From Labyrinthula sp. Ha (Eukaryota; Sar; Bigyra; Labyrinthulida; Labyrinthulaceae), in contig JAALGZ010000032.1 of assembly GCA_015227615.1 (NCBI GenBank), positions 248,001 to 312,000 of the forward strand: 64,000 nucleotides of DNA, given 5' to 3'. Positions 1 through 13,077 of this stretch are shown here, in pieces. The notes under the pieces are model-generated. The model did not search any database, was not told where the DNA came from, and saw only the letters and a program-made list of their open reading frames with translations. The position numbers and the translations under genes were made by a program. Every line of letters begins with the position of its first letter. The first letter of the stretch is position 1.

Positions 1-1315
1 TTTCCAAGTGGCGGCTTTTGTAGACGACGTAGCAGGATTGTTTAAACACGTTTCATAAGTCATGTACTTCATGGAACAGCTCAACAAATTCCAACATGTA
101 ACTGACCTTCAAGTCAACCGAAATAAAATAGCAGTAATTAAGATAGAAAGAAGCATGAACATCATAGGATCGGTATCAAAGAAATTATCCGTCAGGTCGT
201 TAGAGTTTCTTATTGAGAACAGTGTGCTAGACACTTTGAGAAGAAATTCGAATACAATTGTCACAAGGGATCCAGATTTTGTAACAGTACTAAAAACCCA
301 CCAAGAAAAGGTACAAGAGGCATCAAACATACCATGAATAAACTTATGGAATGAATCAGAGAACCTGTACCAACATTCATCTGGAAAAACCAAAAATCAA
401 ATGAGTCACTTCTTTCTGGTACCTGGGAGCCGTGTATAGAACCAGTAGAATATCAGAACCAGCTGTGCTAAATAAAATACAACAAATAAAAGATACAGTG
501 GGCATTACCGCGACTCGCCTGGATCAAATTCAATAAAGCGAAAAGCATATCTCAATGTAAGAAGAGCGCTGGTTCCAGTTCCACTTCTATATAATGTAGA
601 AAACTAGAACTAAGTTACCTAGACAAAATTGTGTTGATACAACTTTCCCAAAAGCAGGGAAGAATGTAAAAACATCAATCATAATAAATTTTCAGTAAAT
701 GAAAATAATCTGCAGTTAAAGAAAATTGTGTAAGAAAGAATCTCCAACTATATCCAACACACCTCATTAGAAGGTGCTAAATTGTCGCTAGTAAGAAGAA
801 ACGTAGGTACTACATTACACACGACCGGGAGACTTAGAATAATGGAAGAACTGGAAATACTGGAGCTGGAAGATTCCATTCATAAGTAAACACCACCGAT
901 TTCACCTCTTCTAAGCTATTTGGTCAAAATAGGACATCTAACCACTAACCCTACCCAGATAATACAGGAAATGCCTGGACAGCCACCCTCTTCCCTCTTA
1001 GAGAACACTCCAGTATCAGAGAAACTTCTGATAATTAATACTGAAGGCCTCGACTGTGCAGGCTAGTGGTTCACTTCTGAACAGATCCAATTCGTGGAGC
1101 TGACCTCAAAATTCTTGATCTCTTGTACCTTGAAAAGCATGAATCTTGAACCTAGAAACATGAATAACCTAAGCTATTGCTTTCTCCTAGATTACATATC
1201 CGAAGCTAGAGGGGCGAAAGATTTGAAAATATGTGCGAAGCGTCCCTCAGATAACCCTCATTCAGTAGAACAGAGCACCAGTAAAAATAGAGATAACAGG
1301 AAAACAAGGAACTGA
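1..1315 (+). mobile_element. Decayed non-LTR retrotransposon (LINE), reverse transcriptase part
   Basis: One plus-strand frame stays coding-like for about 1.3 kb although stops interrupt it many times. At its start it reads QVAAFVDDVAGLFKHV, which fits the catalytic (Y/F)xDD box of LINE reverse transcriptases (usual form AFADDxxLF), followed by a stretch ending LQVNRNKI that resembles the family's 'GLxIN..K' segment. About 590 bases later the frame reads ALVPVPLLYNVEN, which resembles the LLYGxExW motif after the palm domain. Near 1,040 it reads LIINTEGLDCAG, which could be the start of an RNase H domain (TDGS-like), but this is weak. The element enters from the left edge, so its 5' part is outside the window. 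No 3' tail or target duplication was found. The fossil-LINE call is moderately secure; the clade is not determined. Confidence 0.45.
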
Positions 1316-4300
1316 TATATCACCATCTCGGCAAAACAGAAATTATAAGAGTTCTTCTGTTGTAATAGCATAGTCAACATATGTGCATAGTATTGCTAAG
1401 AAGATAAGAGAGCCCAGTATGAACAGTATAATTGAGGAAAGGAATCTGAAATCTTAATAAATGGTGCTTGATTGCCATAATAAAGCAAAAGGGACTCACA
1501 TCTTTGACTTCCGAGGCGCATGAGCTGCTTTTCATGAACTTTCGCTGTTCTTTATATTTTTTTTCGATTTTTGGATAATTGTTTTAGAAAATTTGAGAAA
1601 GTATAATTCTTGAGAATTAAAGCTTGGGAGATCTTAGGTAATATGTAGTTTTAGTGTCTAGATATTATACTGACCCAGCAAAGGCAGAATAAACTAGAAG
1701 GAACCAGAAACACAATAAACGCTCAAGGAAAAAGAGAAGACCAATCTATGCCAACCTGTAACAAGATGAAAAAGTTAAGAATCAAAAAATTAGTAACATT
1801 AGGGAGTATGTCAATATTGAGTGAGATCTCTGGCGCCTAAGGTCTAGGGAAATGGTCCCAACTGGTAATGTCATTGAACCCCCTTAACAAATCAGCATAT
1901 GCTTTTGAAAAAATTGAAAGAGATTGTTATTAATATTCTATGTCTTTTGAGGAATGAAAAGTTGTAAAGCAAGAAGTCATTATGTATATCGGCAAGACGT
2001 AGGTAGACAAAAAAGTCCACCTGTCCGTGAAGAGTAAAATCATAGAGCTATTACGTTGGTATTCGTGATTGTTGGTCGTCACACCTCCTAAGAGCTAAGG
2101 TTGACACAGGAATATGTCTCAACTGAAAATATAAATATTCTTGTAATACAATAATTAGGCAGAAAGGGAACGGAATACCTTGAAAGAACAAACTTCTCAT
2201 CAACCTCCTTGATTCGCCATGGTGTTCGACAAAAGTATATGTATTCCTTATTACCTAGCTGTATTGTCAATACAGCAAGTTGTATAGCTACTGCAGAGTC
2301 GAAAAGAAAACTTTTCGATATAACCACATTCTCCATCCAATGAAACACATCAAGTGAACACGATATGCAGTTGAGGGTCCCAAGCTCCTAGCACCTATAC
2401 CACAACCCATTGCTGTAAACAACCAGCTCATGATCCATGGTTTTTTCTCTACAAGTACTTGAAAAATCCAAACATGTAACAAACAGTGAAACCTTTGTAT
2501 CCAACAATTTAACCATAAGGTCGTTAAAAACGCCTATAAATGAGCCCTGAATCAAGATATTAATAGTCTCAAAACGAATTAACTCGCATACACCCTATCA
2601 CCAGAAAAGCTTATAATTTGAACGGCTCAAGTGACGTCACCTAACTATCACTAATATACCAAACAGAAACCATTGCTAGCCCATAATGTTTCAGGACCAA
2701 AAACAAGGCTATGTCAGGCAAAGTAAAAAGATGTGCTTAAACAACACCTTTATAGGTCGACAACGTTATATTGAAACCTTTTACTATATGAATAAAGATA
2801 ACAGAAGATAATTCTTTCTGTCTAATTTATCTCCATCCTTTACCCTTATTTTACTTTCTACGACAAGCTATATTATAGTTTGGACTATATGGGAAATTTT
2901 TTTTGGTTGAAGTAACACTAAGACCAGCGCTCCAGAAACTTTCATTATGGTCGGTAGACCCATCTTCATTCCTAAGAAAAGGCATTGACATATTATCGAA
3001 TGTAACATTTTATTTTCATCGTAGCTATTGATTACTAACACTAGCAAATCTCATTTATTCTCATAACTAGAACTTTTGTTGGCAGATGCTATGATATTTG
3101 CTTCTAGTTTTGAGGGTTTTGATAGGTAGATTTATTGTTTAAATCATATTTGAGGAGCTAGATTTGCTTTCTTGGCTTAACTTTCCACGAACCGGGGCAT
3201 TATAACCTGTTCTCAATATATAGAATGATGTTTACTACAAACATACTAACTAGTACCATCTGTGGCATCTTTTGCTGATCGTACCAGTCTTTTCTTCTTC
3301 AAGAGTTGTCAATACAGAAACCTAATTCCTTTCGTCACATGTTAGAAGAATCGAGATTACTCCTAATACACCAATGTCAATAGATTACAAACCTAATCTC
3401 GAAAAGATTTGAGAATGATTGAATCGTTTTAAAATATATCTAAGTGGGGTATCTGGAACGTAAGAGTTGAAAAAAATATTAGCTGATCAACGAAGACTGT
3501 CTTAACTAACCTACTTTCTCAGATTTTAGAAGTTTTTTTAAAGTTTGGTTTGAAATATATTATCTCAGAATTCCTGTACCCTTGCTTGATTTTATTTAAT
3601 GTTTTGATGGTATTTTGAATATGTTTGCCTGATTGTGTTATTCGATGGTTGCATGTATATTCTAGATATGTAAGAATGGTATTGGGTCAAGTTTTAGGGT
3701 GGATTTGCATTAATGTGGGAATTAAAATTCCCGAATTTTGGGGTTTATGGGGGGGATTTTATAATATATAAGATGTATATTATGAACAAGATTTCATCAG
3801 CTATTTTGCCTCTGAGCTGATTTATTTTCTGCGTTACGGTTCCGATAGCATTTGCCCCGTTCATTTATTACATCCAAATGACTCAAGCGGCTACTGTACA
3901 AAATGGAATGAGGTAACTCTATATGTATATTGCCTATTATTTTATTGCAAGTATAGATTAGTTTCCACATTGGGTTGGATGTGACTGATGATTTCTAGCC
4001 ACTTCCTCCATTTCACAGGTTGGCACGGTTTGCATATTTGTGGTAGCAGAGACTCATGATTACAAAGCTCTTCAGCAGTTTCTGCTTCCAGTTGAAAATA
4101 TGGACTAAATTCATCGACAGCATACGTAAGACACCGATTCTGAGACATTAGTTAAAAGAATTGAGCACTTTTGTAAAGATCTATGTGATGAAATTTTCAT
4201 ATTCTCATTCTTTTGGAGTTTTTTCTTAATGACACTGTTAAACACAGTGTCATTTTCGTGGTAAATTCCTTCATAAAAAACCAGTTTGACAGGATAAAAT

Positions 4301-7300
4301 GAGTATTTTTATTTATTAAGTTCTTTTGTATATTGTATTTAACGAAGGTGTAAGGGCTATATTCAGAATTGTTATGAGTATGCAAGGCTCTTGTCATTTT
4401 ATATACTTTAAGTATGTTGCTTAAAAATTTCTAGTCAAAAAGAGAGGTTCTGCATAAATTAAGTAACGTTTATATTATTAAGATTTTTGTTTTTTGGAAA
4501 GATGTCTAAGACAGTGAGAAATAATTGTTTATCTATTTTCTTGTGACTTACGCGCAACCAGCTCTGTTGTTATTAAACTACTTCACGTTCATGATAAAGT
4601 ATATATATATATATATGTTGGTGGATGAATATCTATTTCGACTACAAGGTTCGGCTCTAATTATGATCTTTAGTAAATTTATCTCTTTTCTCTGTCTCCG
4701 CTATATTTTAAAAATTGTAAAACCTTTTTGATATTCTCTAATCTAGTTAAATACTATATTTTGTTGGCAGATGTACATCTTATTCCCATCTTTACCGCAA
4801 ATTATCAGCACTTATTTCAACAATGTTGCTTCAAGCAACATGAACGGTTCTTAACCTTCCTAGACTAACTGGTGTATAGAAGTTCATCTATCCCTACTAA
4901 AATATCCCGAGGGTGTTATATTTATGGGTTAAATAGTATCGTTTTGCTAGCGTGGTAGAACATTCTCAAAAGGATTTCGACAGCTATTATATCAATATTT
5001 TGTTTCTGAAAAAGCCGGAAAACAAAAAAAACTCTTAATTTAAAATTATAATCACTTGACAATTTGGTAACAATAATGACATGATGTACATAGTTACTCT
5101 TGCTATCGTATCTAATATGAAATAAAATATACTGTTTTAAGCTCTTCTACCAGATAGGATCTCGATAATTAACGATGTAAAACCCATTAACACCCTCGAA
5201 TAATTTAATGTATTTCTGTTAGTATTGATTAAATTGAGGCAATACAACTTATCGTTTCCTTGTATCATTTTACCCATCTGGGAAATAAGTTAGTCACTTC
5301 AATCTTACATCCTTGCTCTAATAATACATTTTATCTCTTTTTTTACTCCAACAGATACTGCTTGTACGTTTTAATTTCACATCCACCATGATAATGACAA
5401 CAGCTTACTAGCACAAATTTGTTAATATATTGCATCTTTTAGAAATTATACAGGATTATGCAAACAGTATTTGGGGCTTGGAAACTGTGTAATCATGCTT
5501 TTATGATAAATTGCTTCCCAACTCTGCTGCTCTATTAGTCATTAATTTTAGATTTTCATACAGTATTTACCGGTGATTTTCCTCGTTTTTTCTGTATAGT
5601 TTATGTTTACTATGTAGCATTTGAACAAATAGTACTATAAATAATTTTAGAAAAAAAGATGGTAAACTCTACATTAGTTAGATCACATATATATATATCT
5701 ACATAGGCTTCACATAGTCTTTTTAGGTAGTTGCAAACATTCTATTTCATACGTAGAGGTCTCAATCAAGTATTTCCAGTGAGTTAATGTTGCTTATCTG
5801 TTTTCATTACTTCGTCTCCCTTTTCTTTTTGAAAATCAGGGGTTTCTGTGAATATGATATAGGAGTTAATACTGTTAACTTTTTTATACTTTTGAATATT
5901 TTATTTATCTACTAACGCTAGTAAAATGTTATTTTTTAATTGTTGATCCCTCTATAATTTTATGGTATTCAAACCATGCTCCGTCTAAGGAAAATAACCT
6001 GTACTCATCCTCATATAAACATATACGTTTGTAAATAAAAACTATTTTATCTATTTTGTATTAGATCAACATTCTTAGTACAGAAGATACTTGGGAAGCA
6101 CAAACCAGCTAAAACTTCGTAACCCATAGCACTGAATCTGAATAGATATTTTTTTTGAATTCTGAGATCACATATTTGAGAGCTCTCAGAACTTTTTAAA
6201 ATTAATAATAACCATTCTTATGTTCATGGTGGTTTCGACCAAAAATAGTAACATTTACAACCGTTAACAATCAACAAAATACAAGAAGTTACAAACCTTT
6301 ATAAGTTTTTTTGAACTATGCGAATCAAAACATTATAAGAATTAACATAGCTTATTCTGTGCTCAAATCTCGGTTTTACTTCACTAGAAACAGCAAGGTA
6401 TCCTGAAGGAGTTTAAAGGAAAGGAAAGGAAATGTAATATTTATCCTTAACTTTCCATATATTAATCAAATGATACCAAATATATTTGTTACTATTTGTA
6501 AAGAAAATACTTGGAAAATTACATACCCGCGTGAAGTTAGTTTTTAATTTAACCAGGCTAATCAAATCTTCTCAGATATATCCAATATAACTTAACGATT
6601 ACAAAATACAATTAAGAAATAACAACATCAAGGAGTTTGTTGATATTTTTTGTAAACAACTATATCATTACTAATATTTTTTTATGTCAGGTTGTCATCA
6701 TATCTTCTTCAATTACGTTTTTAGAAACAAAGAAACTGCCATGAAAATCTATTTCACGATGACTCATTTAATACCACTGGCAATGGGACTCTACCTATAC
6801 ATAAATTGTGATATGAGTATAGTTGATCTGTTGAAAACAATCATATATTAATGAAACAGACCCAGTTTACAGAAGTTAAAGCTTAATCATAACTTAAATT
6901 TGCCATGTAAGATGATTCAAAGCGCTAATATTATATATTAAAACATCATGTGTTAGGAATTTTTGATGTAAACAACTATTACGAAACCATTATTCTAATA
7001 CTTAAGAAATAACTTTTTCTCGTGACTTACTTATCACGTTTAGTTCTCAAATTTTCCTTATTTTTCAGCCTTATTTAACTTGGTTCACTTTTTTTATATT
7101 GCACATATATCTACCCAACCCAATAGCAAATAGATCTAAATCGCTCTAGAAGCCGAACGAGAATATAAAGTTTACTTGTAATTATGTTGATGATAAGTTG
7201 TAAATCTATGATCACTGTATATCTATATATCGGCATTGGAAAGAAAATATTTTACTAATGTCAAAGCAATAAAATAGTTAATATGTTAAATGTTACAATA

Positions 7301-10300
7301 CTTTATAAGAGATGAACATCCTGGGCATCTAATAATTTGAACAGATTAAGAAAAAATAAGGCGTAATTAGATATCGGAGAAAAACTTAGAACGAAAGACA
7401 ATTGTGGTTTGTCCCAAGTACCATCATGTGGACAGTCATCTTTTTTTTCGGGCTTACACTACTTTAAATTATAAAATTTATCTTTAAAAGTTTAATTATG
7501 TTAATGATTGAGTGATACCTTTAATTGATTATTTTAGCTAAGATTATCTGATTATGTCTAGATTAACCCCATATATTTTATTAAACATGCATACACTAAA
7601 CGCCATAAACTAAAACTTTTCTAATCCTCTTAGACCATTACTTTTTAAGGATATTATCACACATATTTTTTTGAGAATACTTTTCCATCGGTATTTTCCT
7701 TTTTATTTTTCTTGGATCTGGTGATAATAAAGCTTTTTCTTAATCACCCTTCTATTGCAATATGGCACTACAGTCATTTTTCAAGCTAGATTATCTAGAC
7801 ATTGTCTATGCAAAATTAAGTTACTCCGCGGTATAATAAGTATCATATTATTATAATAGTTTGAAGTAATATGAAGAACAAATCGTACCGAAAATAACTA
7901 TTCTAACCTCTTTTTTGCTTATAATTACTTCGAAAGCTGAATTTCTGCATTTTATATTCTTTTCCAAAAAATAATAATAATACGTTTTAAGATAAAATGT
8001 TACACTGAATATTCAATGAAAAATGCGGTAAAAAATTTCCCTTATCAGTTTTTTATTCGATGGATGTTTTTTAATTATCGCCAAGTTATTAGTAAATTAA
8101 CAGAGATTCTTTAGCAATTATTTGAAAGCGCCTTAACATGACAGCTCTTTCAAACTCTCGAAAGTCCATCTTTCCTCCGAATGCCTTACTGTGAGTATGA
8201 AATAACTAATTATAATTTCATTGTAGTTCTTATATGGTAAGTTACTTGGGATAGAAATATCAAATTATAGATATCATAAGAATATCTTAATCAGCTAGCT
8301 CACTCAAGCCATCGCGACCTAAAACATGCCCAGATAACAACTTTTTACAATGGTGAGTCCATTTCTACCACCAAAATATCCAATAAAAACTAAGTAATAT
8401 TTGCAATCTAATATAAGTATTACTTGTATAAAATGTCTATTTTTCTAACTTATGCATGAAATAAAACTCAATTCTTTATAGCGTCTAATTATGGGTTGCT
8501 AACTTATTATATGTATGAATACTCTAAGATAGGTGAAGTATTTATTTCGGTAGAAAAATATGAAGAATACAAATATAAATCCAAATTAAAATACAAAGTT
8601 TCGTCAATACTACGTGAAATATTCTTTATCATCTCTCCAACTAAAGCCCCGAATATTCTCTTATACTTATTACTCTTAATTATTCAGGAATAATTTTATG
8701 GGTCACACGGTAAGAAATCAGAATAACGACCCGAGGAAATAAAGTTTATGTATATTAAACCTGAAGGAGATGAGAGAATTTTTGTTTTCTTTAATAACTT
8801 ATAAATTTAAATTTGCATTGTGCATATAGCTTAAGATTTGTGTTGACAGGTTCTTATGCAAGAACTACTCTACAAGAAATATAATGAATTCCTCAGTTTT
8901 GTAACATGGTCTGTCTTCGTTCTTCATATGTTTCCTACATCTAAAGTATGCCAGAAAAAGAAATCACGGGCAATATTCAGATAGGAAACAATTTAATCGT
9001 CGGTTTACCAAAGGTCATTGTTAGGGATCGAGTTCTATGTATTGATAATCTGCCTTTAATGGTGTACTCTTATTTTTCTTATTGATAATCCTTAATATTC
9101 AAAATATGATATTGATTTAATTTTGCTCATCACTTCATTTCTAAAGAATTGTAGGAAAACATGGGTCTGAAAAAAAATATCACTGTTTTGTTTCTTATGC
9201 CGTATGAAAACATATATAAAATGGCAACATGGCAGTGAATATGATAGACTTCAGCCATATAGCTCACATTTGAAGAATTTCTGAAGATACAAAAACGAAA
9301 TACATACTTATTTGCGATCAGAGAAAAAGGCATGTGCTAAATCTTGCAAGTATATTCAATTGATACTCTGAAATTAAACTAGCATAAAATAACTACTGAT
9401 ATGTTTTATCGAATCAGGTGCATAGTATCGGGTCACCAGGTACCCTATTATACAAAATTCAGAAAATGTAACATGTGTTGCCAGGGCTGTTACCGGCTCT
9501 AAACCTTACTTATGGGTTCTTGTTTATATGGGGCAATTTAAAGCTCATGCTATGTTATTAATAGCAGAAACACGTTTCGTAATGTAACAATATGGTTCAA
9601 ATATTTCGGGGATGGGGTGGTTCGTTGACCCCAGAAATTTGGTACGAACAAATAATCGTTAATCACAAAATCTATAATAGGTCCGTTAAATCACTGAGAG
9701 AAAGGTTCAAATCAAAATTAGAAGAGTTCAAAGAATAGTAACTTAATCTTCAACTTAATATATTGTCATACCAATTACGGAATTTTATTAAATGAAGTCT
9801 AATATCATATCCTAAAAATAATAAATCCTCTAAAATCTTGCCAATTATTGGCAATCAAAAGATAGTTTTACTTATCTTAATTGCGATTTCTTTTGTTTTC
9901 TTAAATTAGATCATCTAAGTTTAAGTCATCAAAAAATTTAACGCCTATTCTATTTCAAACTAAGGTATATATATTACAAAGTACACAACTATGTGTGCAC
10001 CAAGGTAAAAGTAAGGTAACATAGGGTTCCCAGGACGCTTATTGAGAAAAATACTTACATAAACCTTACAAATGATTGATGCCTTAAAACCTTGTATTCT
10101 AATTCTTTTCTCAGCTTCTTAATTAGCAGTTTTACTTTCTGTGCCTACAAATCATCTGCGTGGACATATAAAGTTGCAACTAGCAATTTAGAAGAATAAA
10201 TAATTTTTCTCTTGACATCGTATAAAATTTAATCATATCTATACACTTTGGATTTTATTGCACATGAATGTATTCTGCTACATCTCTGATAAGTTTCCTA

Positions 10301-12207
10301 CTAAGCTGTACCTCCTGGTATCACAACTAAAAATTATAAATACATTGTAACTCAAGTATGGTCATTTAGTTAATAGCTTCTGCTTTCATATAAACTTTCG
10401 GTTGTTTCAGAATAAATATTAACTAAGGAAGAGCTCTCTGCGTTATCTCTGTGAGCAGTAACTATATCCTTCTATATGGGGCTGTAACCAGTTTTGTGTG
10501 GATGTGATCCTAATGACATTCAGAAAATAATAAAATTGCAACAGGGAAAAATTTTATTTAAAATCTGCAGTTGATGTCAATCGGTGGCTACCCACTTTGT
10601 AATTGCAATGGGATATATCATAGACACTTGTTCAAGCTCAACACAAATTTAACACTATTATTATTAACTTAAACGATAAACCAGAAAAACATTCTAGAAT
10701 CATGCTCAAAATAGATTAATAGTGTGTGTGGAGCTATTAAACTACCTAAATAGTTAAGCAGTTCGTTTAACTTCATTTATATATTTGTTCTGTGGTTTTG
10801 CCAGAGAATGTGTCTCAAAAACATGTCATAAGCTTCTCATATTCTTTCTTAATTGGCTAATATGATAAGTAGAGTAAAAAATGTCACGAATAAAGGGCCA
10901 TTGTACCTGCTTATGTGTGTAAGCTAGCCCTCGTTTACGTCTTCGTGCAGATTATTGTGACAGTACAGTGCTCTTAGAAACGGATACTACACAAGCAAGT
11001 GTCACTTCTATACAAAAAATACTCTTTCATTTTAAGTTCATTTTCTGTAACTTTTCTTCTTGTGCCCGAGTAACAATATAGTGGTACGAACATTGTTTCT
11101 AGTAAAGCAAACTAATTGGAATTGTCAGAATGGAAAACCAGTTTACCAACTTTCGATGAGCGCGCCAAGTAAAAGTGACTAATGTACTCTCAATACTAGC
11201 TGTTGGAGTCAACTTCGTGTTTCAACTTCTAACAATACAGCAAGAACACCTTAACCACATAAATTTGAAGTGTTATGGAGTTTCCATGATCAGCAACATT
11301 TTCATTAATCTTTTCTATTAATTTAGGATTTGAACTTCTAGTCTTTTTTTTCAAAGGCTAATTGTTAAAAACTTTTCAACAGAATTAACTCTTGAATGAG
11401 CACAAAGATAAATAACCTTTCACGAAATGCAGCTCTGTTATGTGCACTTTTTGCTGCTTTAGCGCTACTTTTGTTCTTGATATTTTAAATTGTTGACTTC
11501 GCCTACTCATTGAACTCCTTATTCGTTACTGCTGCTGTTAGAAATTTGGCACCCTCAATTATATAGTGGAAATCTACCTAATTTTCTCGTTTTAACTCAT
11601 TAGCTGTGTTTAAATTAACCTCTATTCATATTAATGTACACAGAAATTTTGAAGCTGTTCGTACACTGATTGTGTGCAAACGCCTAGTAAGCAGATTATC
11701 TCACCTCCTGCTAGTTTTCTATGAATTATTAATTGGTTTCCATATTCTCCAACCAAAACAGGATAGGAAAGCTGAGACCAACGTAAAAAAGGTTTCTGGC
11801 CTGAAAATAATTCTAGAAATCATTAATTAGGATAAAACATACTCGCTAGTTACACTTCAGCTCTCAGTCAACGTTCTACTTTTTACGCAATTATTATATA
11901 AGCTCCACCAGTCGTTTCTTATAAACACTAATAATGAGAAATAACTTTTCCGCAAAGAGGATAAAATCCGTGAAGAAATCATCCTGGCACCCAAAGGTTC
12001 TTTTTCTTACGCAACACGTTAGGCTGTCATTTGTTAAATGACTCTATGACATATCTGCAGCGCTTCAGAGCATACATGGGAATATTAAGCAGTATTAAAA
12101 AGTATATATCTGAAATAGCCATATCCTTTTTCTTTACCAGCCTTGAAATATAATATACAGAAGTTGTAGGAGAAGGCAGGTTGAGTAGCCTTCCTGGCCA
12201 GGAAGTG
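1316..12207. other. Gene desert, AT-rich
   Basis: Nearly 11 kb with no reading frame that I recognise or that has protein-like composition. All frames are short and stop-dense on both strands, and AT homopolymer runs are common. A short (TA)n run lies at 4,600-4,616. No tRNA- or rRNA-like sequence was seen. It may hold regulatory DNA or very old repeats that I cannot recognise by eye. Confidence 0.6.
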
Positions 12208-12705
12208 TTAGCCAAAAAGTTTTGGATCGGTAAGCTTAAAGCTCTTTAACAACAATTTGAAATTTTCATAATAATTCTTTCTGTTAGTTGTGTTCAACGT
12301 GATTAATACATCTGTGTTGTAATCTTGCAATCTCCGTACACCGAGATACACTTCTATCAACCTCAGTTCCCCCTGAGAGTTAAACTTATTTACTTTCTGT
12401 TCACCTTTGATAATATAAAATTGATTAGTAAAACTTTGGTCATTTAGCAATCTCGCTGCTTTTGCTTCGTTGAAATCTTTCAAATCATTAAATAAATAAC
12501 TACATATATCTTTGTCTTCAACAGGTGCTTTTTCCAACAGCTCAACGACAATTGAACTGTCGTCCAAATTTGATACATACACCTCTTGATTATCTGGAAC
12601 TTGTCGTACTTTACTTATATCTTCGAATTCAGTAGGAAAGTTTATTTCAATTGCATTTCCAAACAGCTTCACTTTCTTCATTTTTTTGGGAATTTCAACG
12701 GTCAA
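12208..12705 (-). CDS. MOG1: Ran-binding protein Mog1 homologue
   Basis: Intronless 165-residue protein matching the small Mog1/PsbP-like fold family. Mog1 proteins bind Ran GTPase, promote nucleotide release and support nuclear protein import. The family opening 'LFGGAI...P..F.D.S..RQVPDNQEV' is clearly present as KLFGNAIEINFP followed by DISKVRQVPDNQEVYV. An acidic patch after it and a C-terminal beta segment ending SFKLTDPKLFG match the usual length. The longest frame starts 8 residues before a second Met (MKKVKLFGNAI, start at 12,681), which resembles the usual Mog1 N-terminus more closely. Using it would also widen the very short gap to the divergent neighbour. No intron is needed. The identification rests on motif memory, not a search. 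Confidence 0.85.
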   Translation of the reverse strand: MTVEIPKKMKKVKLFGNAIEINFPTEFEDISKVRQVPDNQEVYVSNLDDSSIVVELLEKAPVEDKDICSYLFNDLKDFNEAKAARLLNDQSFTNQFYIIKGEQKVNKFNSQGELRLIEVYLGVRRLQDYNTDVLITLNTTNRKNYYENFKLLLKSFKLTDPKLFG

Positions 12706-12741
12706 ATTTTGAAAATATAACCAAGAGAAATCGACGGGAAA
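12706..12741. promoter_or_regulatory. Very short divergent intergenic region
   Basis: Only 36 bp separate the longest-frame start of the Mog1 gene (minus) from the start of the small membrane protein gene (plus). Both must initiate in or near this AT-rich stretch, or the two transcripts overlap. If Mog1 starts at 12,681, the gap becomes 60 bp. No TATA box or other element is evident. Confidence 0.45.
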
Positions 12742-13002
12742 ATGAGCACATTATTAAATGTTGGTCAAAAGATTATAGCAGGTGGATTAATTGGTTTTAC
12801 TCTCTTCTTATCTGGTTCTGCAATTACCCAGTCAGTAACTCTTGTTCAACGACGAAGTAAACTCAATGGGCGATATAAAGAACTTGTAGAGAACGGTGTT
12901 CTTCCTGAAGATCCAAAAGCAGCTGGAGAAATAATCAAGAAAATGTCCGTTGAAGAGGTAGAAAAGTTAATAAACGGAAACATAGAGATGGATAAAAGTT
13001 GA
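12742..13002 (+). CDS. Small single-pass membrane protein, possibly Cox14-like
   Basis: Intronless 86-residue protein. Residues about 11-32 form one hydrophobic, glycine-bearing segment (IIAGGLIGFTLFLSGSAIT), followed by a basic stretch QRRSKLNGRYKE and a charged, helical C-terminal tail. This layout and the 'GxTLFLSG' pattern resemble the fungal cytochrome c oxidase assembly protein Cox14, which has a similar 'LTLVGGTLYMSG' membrane segment and acts in the mitochondrial inner membrane on Cox1. The similarity is short and could be convergent, so another small mitochondrial membrane protein is equally possible. The gene is divergent from Mog1 and ends 75 bp from the convergent Cys-rich gene. 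That the frame is a real gene is supported by its composition and its place in a compact island. Confidence 0.6.
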   Translation: MSTLLNVGQKIIAGGLIGFTLFLSGSAITQSVTLVQRRSKLNGRYKELVENGVLPEDPKAAGEIIKKMSVEEVEKLINGNIEMDKS

Positions 13003-13077
13003 AGAAAGAAGATTCGTAGAAAAGGATATTAAAACTAATAACCTTATGACCCTATTCTTGGTATCTTTATATATGAG

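Noticed and set aside
1316-12207. Alternative genetic code with stops reassigned, which would turn the deserts into coding DNA
   Set aside because: All recognised genes end at ordinary stops and contain none in frame; the deserts show all three stops in every frame and no protein motifs.
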